DNA from: Terebella lapidaria
Lineage: Eukaryota > Annelida > Polychaeta > Terebellida > Terebellidae
Length of the DNA: 64,000 nucleotides
Assembly: GCA_949152475.1 (NCBI GenBank)
Contig: OX424568.1
Span: forward strand, 8,407,667-8,471,666
Direction of reading: 5' to 3'
Below the pieces are notes generated by a model, which was given only the letters and a program-made list of their open reading frames with translations, did not search any database and had not been told where the DNA came from. The position numbers and the translations under genes are program-made. Shown in pieces: positions 1 to 11,100 of the stretch. Every line of letters starts with the position of its first letter. Positions within the stretch are counted from its first letter, which is position 1.

Positions 1-734
1 CAACGAATGATTAGTCATACCTAGTCCACACCAGGGTTCCCCATATAAGGCATGGGGCTCGTTAGCGAGGTTACATGGAATATATGAATGTTCAGAAATC
101 TATGGTCGTAAATGCATGCATTTAGCCTTCAATTTAAACATTTTTGCTAATGGTAGTCCTCTGTCTAGAATGTCTTCAATAGATGACCGTGGCCAGGGAT
201 TTTCCTTCCTGTTTTTTTTTGCCCGGGCCTTTTTGAATTGGAAAATTTTATACTTGTAACAACATATTGTAAGAAATATTCATTTAAATGTCCAAGGCAT
301 CTTTATGCCTTGACATATATATTCGTGTTATTTATTCGTATTCGTGTAACTCAGCGTGATGTGGCAGCAATTTTTTTGTACATATTTCTATGAAATATTT
401 TATGACTGTGAATCAGAAGTGGTTTGCATTCATCTAGTAAAACCTGTTATATTGTATACTAGTATTTCTATTCTCGGATAGTTAATTTCATTTGTATATC
501 CGTGTTATTATTAAATATATATATATACATGTATATATATATAATTAACATGTATGTTCAAATAATATTTGTGTGGCAACAACTACAATTATGTGGCAGC
601 AACTACCTTTTGTACATATTATAATAAAACTATTTATAAAATGATAGTTGTCATTCATCAAATAACAAGGCAAATAATTAGCCTAAAAGCTGAGGAAGAT
701 TATCGGACAATATATCTTCTATTTTTAGATATTA

Positions 735-1500
735 GCGATTGAAAATAAGGTCACTGGTCAAATTCAAGGTGACAATGATATTCCACATATATATCATTCC
801 ATGTATGTCCACAATTGATTCTCAAGTTGTAAAGTCGATAATAAGCGAGATATTATCCATTTTGTTCTCTGACGTTGAAAATGAGATCAAAGGTCAAATT
901 CAAGGTCACCAAAATATTCAGCATGTATCATTTCCTATATGTTCACTATGGATTACCAAGCTGTAACTTGCGACCTTGAAAATAAGGCCAAAGGTCAAGT
1001 TCAAGTCATAAGAATATTCAGCATATATCATTTCCTATATGTGCACGATCGATTCATAAGCTATAAAGGTGACAATTATTGAGATATTAGTCATTTTGTG
1101 CTCCGACCTTGAAAATACGATCAGAGGTCAAGTTCAAGGTAATGAGAACATTCAGCATACCGGTATATCATTTCCTATATGTGCACAATTGATTCCTAAG
1201 ACATAAAGTCGATAATAAGAAAGATATTAGGCGTTTTTTGTGCTCTGACATTGTTATAAGGTCAAGTTCAATGTCATCGGAATATTCGGCATATAATTTT
1301 CTATATGTCCACAATGGATTCTCAAACTAAAGGTCGATAAAAAGCGATATATTAGGTATTTTGTGCTATGAACTTGAAAATTAGGTGAAAGGTCAAATTC
1401 AATGTCACTAGGATATTCAGCATATATCATTTCCTATATGTCCAGAATTGATTCCTAATCTCTAATCTCAACATGAAGTGAGATATTAGGGAAAATGTGC
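735..1500. repeat. AGGTCA-rich satellite array, about 130-bp unit
   Basis: About six degenerate tandem units of roughly 130 bp. Each has a run of AGGTCA-like half sites (for example around 880-910), a stretch close to CATATATCATTTCCTATATG, and a segment resembling AAGTCGATAATAAGCGAGAT. The array ends in a unique tail near 1490-1560 containing GTGCCCCACTATAAAGCG. The same family, with a nearly identical tail, recurs at 60890-61990. No coding potential; the short open frames in it are chance. Confidence 0.85.
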
Positions 1501-1746
1501 CCCACTATAAAGCGTAGGAGAACATGGAAAGGCCCCATTTGGGACCCGTTGAAAATCAAGATGGCCGCCACATGCAGGTCGATGATTCAAGGGCAACGAA
1601 ACTTATACACATCATATAGAGGTATATGAGGAGAATCAAAAATACAATCATGGTGACGGAAAATATACAAATATATATATATCAGTAGGCCCTGTCCCTG
1701 CAATTATATCCGAAATGGCCACCCTAGACTGCCTGGTCTGGGTATC

Positions 1747-4700
1747 CTAGCACTGTTGACAGCTCCTGCGGCAGTAGACCAGCATGTACCCCGGGTTTCT
1801 CTGACACTCGCCTCGACCCGACCAGTAACCACAACTCGTGCTGGAGTCCTGACATGCTGGAAGTAAAAGAAGGTAAGACATGTATGTTCATAGTGTGAAA
1901 TAAGTTTTGTTCTATGGGGGTTATGCGTGACGATGGGGCTTGTGTTCTTTAGAAGTATTTGTTATGACTATGGACATGATAAAAGCATACACCATTTATG
2001 ATATAGGCTTAGCACTTTCGGAATCAATTTTGTCTCCTTCATACATGTGCGCTCGTAATTGGAAATGAACGAAGTACCAAATACGTAAAAGGAATATTGC
2101 ACTTACCACCTCCCCCACCACCGCCGCCGCCACCTCCACCACCCCCACCACCACCGCCGTCACAAGTATCACAACTTTTACGGCAGTTCTCAGCCATCCA
2201 GTCCTGACACCGGTCACACCAGCCGTCCTCTGCCCACTGCTCACAGCGGCTATCAGAATCCTCACAGTCACCTGGGTGGCAGAATACATCTAGGAAAGGA
2301 GACTTCGCGGATTTTAATACGCGTCTTCGTCTCATGATTAATGCGAACTTACCACCGCTTCCCCCTCCGCCGCCGCCGCCACCGCCTCCGCCACCGCCAC
2401 CGCCTCCGTCCTCGCGGCAGTTCAGTCGTAATTCTTGGCTGAGCTCTGCCTCTGAAGGAGACGTTATGACATGTGGATAGTTCATTACCCATATTATCAG
2501 TCCAAACACCTGGCTGTTTTGGCTGGCACCGGAAACCTTCTCTTATAGGTTTATGCTACCATGAATAGGCATATCGAGGAACGAGGGAGGGGAGGGGTCC
2601 AACAACTATGAACCCGATCTGTGGGCTTGAAATCGTAAATTAAGGAGTATCATAAGCATTAATGTGAGAATTAAATTGGCCGTTATATCAAGAAAACGGG
2701 TCTGCCCCCTCCCCATGGATCCGCCTCTAAAGATATGCCATATACAAGTTATATAGCTACCTCTGTCCCCGTCACAGCGTTTGATGTATTCATTCCCACA
2801 GGAGAAGATCTCGGAGATGAGCTGGTACAGGGCCGGGTCATACGCCTGTAGCTTCTCTCGTGTGTTGACGTGGTTGTGTATGCCGTCAGGGGGGTTAGCG
2901 TACGCCTCGACGTTAAAGTAGCTTTGTACACCTTCAGCCTAAAAGTGTCGTACGTAGATATAAAGTCCAGACTGTTTGTTGTATATGTATTTATACTTTC
3001 ATTAGGCCGCCACCTCAGCCTACCATGAACCCATAATAACATACCTATACAGTATACGACATGAATATGAAACATATAGTCCTACAATATAGGCGTGAAA
3101 TGCTACAAGATGCAAACTGTTATAGATAAAATGTACTGTTCATATTATAGTGTTGGATTTTTTTCGGACGAAGACCTCTATCTACAGTTTTTATATAGCA
3201 GTACTAAACATATTATTGTGAATAAACAATATAAACAATTTTCAACATTGTGTTCTTTGAAATATGCAAAAACGGGAGAAAGCACTCACGAAATACTCGC
3301 GGTCAGTGCTGAGGGCGTAAGTGTTTGCCCAGAGACCACGTGACCTGGCGCTGTTGTAGAGTGCCTTCAAGCGACCGTCAAAACCACTAAGGGAGTACGT
3401 GTAACCTAGGAGATCCGCTCCGTGCGAGAACTCGTGCAGTACGATGTCCTCACGGCGGTAGCGGTCACTGTTCAGGCAGAGCGCGTTCTCCTCCGCTAAA
3501 AAATTGCATTAATTAATTGTAGGTTATGGAATTCCCATTACGAACTGCGAGTTGCGACCTGCGTACTTCGATCTATAAACTGATACAGACACGTGACCTG
3601 AGAGCTATAACTGCGACCTGCGAGGTAAAACTGCGAGCTGCGAGGTACAAACTGCGAGCTGCGAGGTACAAACTGCGAGCTGCGAGGTAAACTGCGACAT
3701 GCGAGCTCTCGTTACAAACTGCGACCTGCATGTGTGCAACAAAATACAACTTGAATATTTGGTAGGCCTATATACATTTCCGTATTAAACCTTGCTTTAA
3801 TACGAAGTAAAGTCCACCTGTGACGTCACTCTATTGTTCTTTTTCTCCATTACCAATAGGTAATGGAGAACTACATGCGATTATTGGAGCGATGTGTTTG
3901 TAGTTTTGGAGCTGAGCTCAATTGAGAGAAGTTTTGCTCACTTCATTGATTGCAAAACAACGGGATTGAATCACATGTACATGCATGTATGTGCAGTATT
4001 GCCAAATTGACCTCACGACTGTCATGGTTGAACACCGTTTAATCCGAGGGGATTACTATTGTTCGGCAATATTTGTCCGAGGAGTACGCTTCACAGAAGA
4101 AGGGGTTGAACCATGACAGTCGAAAGGTCAATTGACGTGTAGCCTCTCATGCTTGGAATCTTCTCCCATGCATGAAGCGTACTTGGCCCAGGTACCTTGT
4201 ACTGCTCCATAAATACTACTCGAGCAAGTACACATAACATTTAATCCGTCTCACACCTTTTTAATCCTTATTTTATATGGAGGAACGAGCAGCACAAGTT
4301 TCCTGGGACTCTGGTCTAACAATTCCAATGTTAGGATATCCATTATTAGTTACATGTGAAGCAATATCCAATTTCTCAATATCCATCGCATTGTGTGTGC
4401 TTATCCAAAAGAAACAAAAAACTGTCCCTGCAAGTTATAATTATATCCGCTGCATGTAAGCTATCCAACTTTTCAAATATCCATGAAATCGCGTGTGATT
4501 ATCCCAAGTTATGCCTGCAAGTTAGAATCATATCCACGACTGATTGCATTCAGCTTTCACAGCAGAGGATGAGTATATATTGTATCATGAACATTTGAAT
4601 AGAGTGTGAATTTCACTTGAACAATACGATGTCGTCCCTTCAACTTTTGTTTGTGCAATGAATGCAGCCATTTCCCGTACATCTCTCTTATATAAAACAA

Positions 4701-6726
4701 TTATGCTCACGTCTTCACAACTCGTGAATCTTGAGCAATAGTGATTGTGTGTGTGTGTGGGGGGATTATTTTGGGGGTGGTGGACTTTACATTAGTCAAA
4801 GCCCTCGTCACGCTCCATTACCTATTGGTATTGGAAACCTCGGGCTTCGCCCTCGGTCTCCAATACCAATAGGTAATGGAGCGCTCCACGGGCTTTAACT
4901 ACTACGTAAGCCATATACGAGATTATTTCTCGTTTCTATACTAGCAGTATGCAGCTCGCAGTACGCAGTTCGCAGCTCGTGGTTCGTAATTGGAATTCGA
5001 TACAGCGTAGTAGGTCAATGTTTGGTAAATTTCCAGTAAAACACAGTATGCTACAAATCTATTATGTTGTTGTTTGGTCGGCGAAAGTGTGTTCTGCCGT
5101 GTAGTAGAATAAACTAATTTTAAAGAAAGAGTTTTATCTTACACGTTTACACACAACCATGTTTCACTAGTGTTTGAAACCAATGTAATGAAAAATAATA
5201 TGGCAACTTCATAGGTTCGTTGAACTTCATCGCCGATATGGGACAATATGGACAATCCAAACCATACAATACTGATTTTCAGATTCATTAAATATGTTTT
5301 CTTTAAATAAAGTGAGACCTGCAGTGGAGACGGGTCGATCTCGCGTGGCGCCGAGACCACGTGCTCGTGAGTTCCACCAGGCTCCGAGACTTGTGTGTTC
5401 GGGAATGTCCGTGGTCACTTCGGAAGTGGCCATGAGGGCGAAGCGACCGTACAGCTTGTAGTAGGAATTCCTGGCGTCATAGCTGTCCGCGAACACAAAG
5501 CGCACGGCATAGCAAGCTCGCTGCAACGCGCTGTCTGAGAGTCTACTGGATCCTGGAAGGCAATTAGTTTATGTCAGCCAAGTGATCAGTGCTCTGTGAC
5601 TATAGCAGGGCCTCTGAAAATCCGAATAATACGGATGTGAAAAAATTCACACTAATTTCGAAGGGTATTTGACCAAATATATACATATCAACATTTTACA
5701 CTCGTCGGTAGGAAACCAATGAGTTTTTGGCACCAAAAACGACGAGCTCTGGTAATTCAAAATTTGCCGGTTGGATAGTTTCAGTTTGAACTTACTATAT
5801 TCACAACTTTCAGACCTTCACAATATTACTTTCGAACGAACTGTGCATTTTTATGAATAAAATCAGAAAATCAACCAACCTATAACAGGAATTCCATATG
5901 CTTCCGTGTATTTCTGGTAGAAGGTTCCCAGACCGCGGGGCCACATGTGCTGAGGGGTGCGTAGATGTGATGGAACAGCCCGGATATCCCCGCAGCTGTG
6001 CGTGTTAGTGGCTTCACCCGGGCGCCCGAGACCCGCTGCCACAGGCGGATGTCCCCCGGGGAAATCTGACAATATGATCTTTGATATAAAGCTAAATATG
6101 ACAATTAAATATGAAATAAGCCAATATGACAATATAATTATGACAGCTCTTTGTTGTTGAGGAGTTTTTGTTGAGCTTTGGATCGGAAAATGAATTTCGA
6201 AAATTTACGTTTTATACAAATGTCTACTTTTAATTCATGCGTATTTTACATATCTACAAGTGAAATCTACATGCCTTCCTACCTGACACAATTTGATAAT
6301 AAAGTCCTTCAGAATTGTATTCCGAAGGATCCTCGATTATCGGGCTGTCACCATGCACTAGTAATAGAGGAAACGACAACATATATGTCAGTGACATGCA
6401 ATTCGAAAAAATACAACATTCTTTTGGTCGATACAGATACAAATATTTATTTTTCACACTCATCATATTAGATATAGCAATTCAAATTGAGGCTGTGTGC
6501 TTCAGATTAATAAATGGTTAATACTTAGTAGTATTCATGTTATAAAAAAATCATTACAAAATTAGTGAATATCACATAAAATAGGTTCACAAAATTGTAT
6601 TGCAAATATAATTGCGAGTTCTTGAAACACTAAAATTTCGTTTAAAATGTAATTGATAATTCACTTGCCTCGTGGGAAGAAAATTAGAAACGTCAACAAA
6701 CATTCCAGCAATAGCCTGAACTCCAT
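1747..6726 (-). CDS. Secreted metallopeptidase-like protein with two ShKT domains
   Basis: Eight exons: 6726-6669, 6065-5880, 5552-5319, 3495-3290, 2938-2761, 2451-2353, 2289-2107, 1856-1747. Phases agree throughout and give 417 residues. The start ATG (6724-6726) has A at -3 and G at +4 and opens a hydrophobic signal peptide (MEFRLLLECLLTFLIFF). The middle holds HEFSHG, an HExxH zinc-peptidase motif, followed about 45 residues later by REYFAEG, whose Glu is a candidate third zinc ligand, as in gluzincins. The C-terminal part has two six-cysteine ShKT domains (the first CEDSDSRC...CDTC, the second ending SCQQC at the stop), each preceded by a polyglycine run of about 16-18 residues. ShKT domains commonly accompany secreted metallopeptidases. 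Substrate unknown. Intron 1 appears to use a GC donor (GAG|GCAAGT). I know no characterised orthologue; the peptidase role is inferred. Confidence 0.85.
3526..4998. mobile_element. Non-autonomous foldback-type DNA element in an intron
   Basis: Inverted ends: left GAATTCCCATTACGAAC, right (reverse complement) GAATTCCAATTACGAAC. Both are followed by arrays of ACTGCGAGCTGCGAGGT-like repeats (3585-3725 left, 4940-4985 right). Inside are further palindromes: a 24-bp stem at about 4813-4882, CTCCATTACC/GGTAATGGAG at 3846-3870, and inverted arms of about 28 bp at 4008-4036 and 4103-4132. No transposase. It sits between two exons of the metallopeptidase-like gene. The ends are seen in the sequence; the class is inferred, and no target-site duplication is clear. 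Confidence 0.6.
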
Positions 6727-6779
6727 CGTACTGACTGATCCTGATATTGTTTTGTTTTGAATAATTATACGTCACCAAT

Positions 6780-8100
6780 TTGAATTCCTATGATCCGCCA
6801 TATCATGATCATGTATGTGAACAGATCGAGTGAAAAAATTATCTAATCACTGCAGTCATTTATACTGTCCTCTGTTTGTCGAGTGAAATATTATATATCG
6901 CTGTGAGTACATAGGTCTAGTATGTGTGTATACTGCTGTATATGTTATTTACATGTACGTATACATATACACACACATGCTTATCTATAACGGACACCCA
7001 AATTATTGAGACTGGCATTAATATACAGTAATTAGCCATATAATTTACTTGAACTCACTTGTACCCACCAGAGTAGATTAACGACAATCAACTAATTATT
7101 TTTCATGTACAACTAACGTGTTATTCATTATGGTGTTTTTCTTGACACTTCACTCAAATCAGGCAGGATTCTTATAATTGCAAAATTCGTATGACCCATG
7201 AATGTAGAGGTCATGGATACAACCGGCCAATCAAATCCAAGGGGCGTGTGTGCTCTGTTGATATAAATTAAATCGCAGTTATGGTATACTTGATAGAACA
7301 GTATGTACACACGATCATGTCATTAGCATGTCACGTCGTATAGCAGTATGACGCCAGTGCTGATGTTGCCAAGTGTATCAATGTATGATATTCTCTAAAT
7401 GTATCGAGTATTACTGTAATGTATTTATAGATTTTAATAAAGTACAGTGATTTCTCACACTGAAAGGTTATCATGAGTCAACATTGTTTTCATATCTGTA
7501 ATATTATATAAAAGTGTTGTGTCCCCGATATGGTTGTACATGTATATTAGTTTGAATACGTATTAACGCATTTGAGCAAAATAATTCGTTAACACAGCGA
7601 AAATTTCACACAATAATATTTTATTTATGTATATTATGTAAAACACAGAACAGAACTTCATGCTGATTAGTAAACATCGCATAAGAAAATCATTTCCCCG
7701 CCAGTTGGTGAGTATTAAAAGTACAAGAAAGGGGATTGCTTTCCTCATAATGTGCTGAACAAACATACATACATCATGTGCATGTATAGGGTGTATATGA
7801 GTAAATGTAACATAATCTCTTCTCTGGAATAGTGCACATGCATATATTCATCAAGATACAATAAATGTTCTATATGACAAGGACAGAATGTTGAATGAAT
7901 CTGTATCACTGCATTTAGGAACTGCTCCAACTGAATATCACTCTTATCATGTGTCCTCGAGTTGAACACAAAAAAGCCCAAAATTCTTGCACCAAAATCA
8001 TCTCACAATCGTGCACCAAAATCATCGCACAATGCTTGCACAAAAATCATCTCATATTTCTTGCACCATAATCAGACCCAAACTTCCAAATCCCGAAATC
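6780..8100. other. AT-rich intergenic stretch, no gene seen
   Basis: Between the metallopeptidase-like gene start and the OPRT stop codon I see no coding region, and in particular no exons resembling OMP decarboxylase. Around 7975-8090 is a short degenerate tandem repeat of CACCAAAATCATCTCACAAT-like units in the presumed 3' UTR of the OPRT gene. Confidence 0.5.
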
Positions 8101-8102
8101 CT

Positions 8103-11100
8103 CTAGGACTTTTTCACGCCATAATCCTCCCCATCAAAGCGAGTTGTCCGCAGGTATTCCAGCGTACTGTCCTTCGTCTCTGAAGTAAGCTTGCCGTTAT
8201 CGTGCAGGATGTCCAGCGCCTCGGCTAGGGTCACCACGCTAGGAAAGGAGTACATGTACACACACGATTTAGAATAATACTGTTAAACATTTCTCGGCCT
8301 ATGTAGCCCAGCTTACTATTTCTTCTAAATTCAATGAAGATTAAAACTGTGCCAGACGGATTAAATATGGTATACATTCAGTGGGTGAGTAGTATTAACA
8401 GAGTAAGGTGCGCTACTTGGGCCCATTTCTCCATGGTACAGTGGTTTATCTCGTGGCATACAAACAATTGCCCAAGTATCATATCCTGCCCCTGTCTCTA
8501 AAATTCAATAAGGATTAAAAAGGTGCGGAGACGGATTAAATGGTATGTTTTCAGTGGACGAGTAGTATTAAGGAGCAGTGTACGGTACTTGGGCCCAAAC
8601 AATTAACCGGTACTAACGTGCCATAATATATTAAATTTACTCACGTCAATGTATCTACCCCGTGGATATGTTTCGTGCGTTCAACGCCTCCTTGGGATCT
8701 ATCGATGAAGGCCGCGGTACAAGTGACTTCCAAGTTCTCTTTCCGAAACACCTGCATTAATATCATAACGGCCATAACTTGTATTAACAGTTATTTAGTC
8801 TGAGTTCTACATACCCATAAATAAAGGTGAAAAGAAATGTTCTACTCTGATTCGGTTGTAGATTTATTCAATATCAGGTAACTGACTTATGCTTAGATAA
8901 TAACGAATGGGCTAATTAGGTAACAAGGAAACACATGCATGCAATCGCTGAAATCAAATTGTTATATTAGCTGCGATAACATTTCCAATATTTGAAAAAA
9001 AAGTATCCATATTTTTCGTGACCTCCTCTCAAATCAAATACTTACCGGGATATCGTCCACAAGAGTTCCTCCTGTCATCACGACATCATCCAGCAATACG
9101 ACACGCTCTCCGGCCTTGTAGTTCCCCTCCAGAAATCGGCAGGTACCGTACGTTTTCGGCTTCTGTCGCTTAAGGATCATCGGTACGTTATATTTGGTCG
9201 AGAGGTACTGCGGGTGAAATTAGGGTTATGGGTTTAAATTGGCTAGCAATTTAGGCCTATGGTTTCTGTTTCGTTCATGTCGGAGTCTACATACATAATT
9301 TTGTTTGTTGCATTTGTACACATGTTTGATGAATAAAATAATTAATGGGCATTTAGATGACATATGAAATTATATATTTATGACAATTACTGTATATTTA
9401 TAAATTATTCAATTATTATTATTATTAATGGTATAAATAAAATTTAATGATGATAATAACCATGCCTATACTGGTGATAAAGTATTGCCAAAATGCAGTC
9501 GAACAAATAATACAATTTATTCAACACATACCGACGCTATAGGAAGTCCTTGGTATGGAAGACCACATATGGTATCAAACTGCAAGCCACTTTTCTTCAG
9601 CTTTTCCCATATCAATTCGGAAACTGAAATCTAGTACAATGTACATATTAAAATACAAATAATTCATTAGACTGGCGAAACATGTTTCGAAAATAGTCCG
9701 AAACCTGTAAAAAATAAAAATTAACCACAGCACAATATTACAAAGTATATCAAGGATGAAAAAGATATTCAACAATACGCAATTAGCAATGAATAAGGAA
9801 TGAAGGTACGTGACCCACCGACGTGAAATGTCGGTCCATGTGCGAAAGAGGTAGTACTATGGGGCACAATAGGCACACAAATTAAGAAAAAAAATCGAAA
9901 ACAGCAAATTGACTTATGCAGATGTATGCAAATATAGGCAACTTGTTGCGACTCGTCACAAAGATGTATAGAATAGTACTGGGAGTTCAACGCAAAAATG
10001 ACACAGGTTGTGTATGTTTACTAGCTAATCAGGTGTCTCACTGAGTGATTGAGAACGGCGTTCGAGGAATATCTGACACATCAATGGTCTTAATTTCATA
10101 TCGTGTCACAGAACTATATTGTAACGGTTCTAAGGGCCGAGATTCCCTTCTTTCGTTTCGGTAGACTCCGGAACGTCGGCTACAGGGGCACTTCGGGAGG
10201 CTCCGTTGCTCCAACTGCAAGCCGTCTCGGTTGTCTCGGCTGCAAGGGCGGTTCGGGAGGCTCCGGGACTCCGGCTGCGAGCCGTCTTGGTTGTCTCGGC
10301 TGCAAGGGCGGTTCGGGAGGCTCCGGGACTCCGGCTGCAAGCCGTCTCGGTTGTCTGTCTCGGCTGCAAGGGCGGTTCGGAAGGCTCCGGGACTCCGGCT
10401 GCGAGCCGTCTCGGTAGTCTCGGCTGCAAGGGCTGTTCGGGAGGCTCCGGGACTCCGGCTGCGAGCCGTCTCGGTTGTCTGTCTCGGCTGCAAGGGCGGT
10501 TCGGAAGGCTCCGGGACTCCGGCTGCGAGCCGTCTCGGTAGTCTCGGCTGCAAGGGCTGTTCAGGAGGCTCCGGGACTCCGGCTGCGAGCCGTCTCGGTT
10601 GTCTCGGCTGCAAGGGCGGTTCGGAAGGCTCCGGGACTCCGGCTGCAAGCCGTCTCGGTAGTCTCGGCTGCAAGGGCTGTTCGGGAGGCTCCGGGACTCC
10701 GGCTGCGAGCCGTCTCGGTTGTCTCGGCTGCATCAAGACCAACTTCATCAGAGAGTTGATACTTTTATGTTGTCATGTCCAGAATCAAGATCAGAACTCT
10801 TAAAAAAATATAAACACTAATGACCATCATCATGACATGTTGTCAATAGTTCATATACACAATCTATTATACGTGTATATCCACCATTGTTTGCATTTAA
10901 GGAACTCATATACTAGTAATAGATGTGATGGAAGCTGGTACAGCTTGGATGGCAACGAATAGCAAAATTGTACAGAATTTTGTATGGATGTTATATGTGA
11001 GATTCATCTGGCCCATTGTTGCTGGGAAATCCTAGTCACAGTAAGGCATTATAGTAAACATTATAGTACTGGTATTATGTTTCTCTGTTGTTGGTATCAC

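Noticed and set aside
1996-2289. 97-codon Val/Ala-rich frame opposite or beside the ShKT exon
   Set aside because: A shifted reading of the polyglycine-coding exon; the ShKT cysteine frame is the real one.
6254-6521. Overlapping short frames near 6.2-6.5 kb
   Set aside because: Lie in intron 1 of the metallopeptidase-like gene, no domain, mutually overlapping on both strands.
10038-10803. Long open frames on both strands (up to 236 codons) rich in Pro, Arg, Gly
   Set aside because: They are translations of the 60-bp minisatellite, open because the unit is divisible by three. They repeat in several frames and have no start context or splice support.
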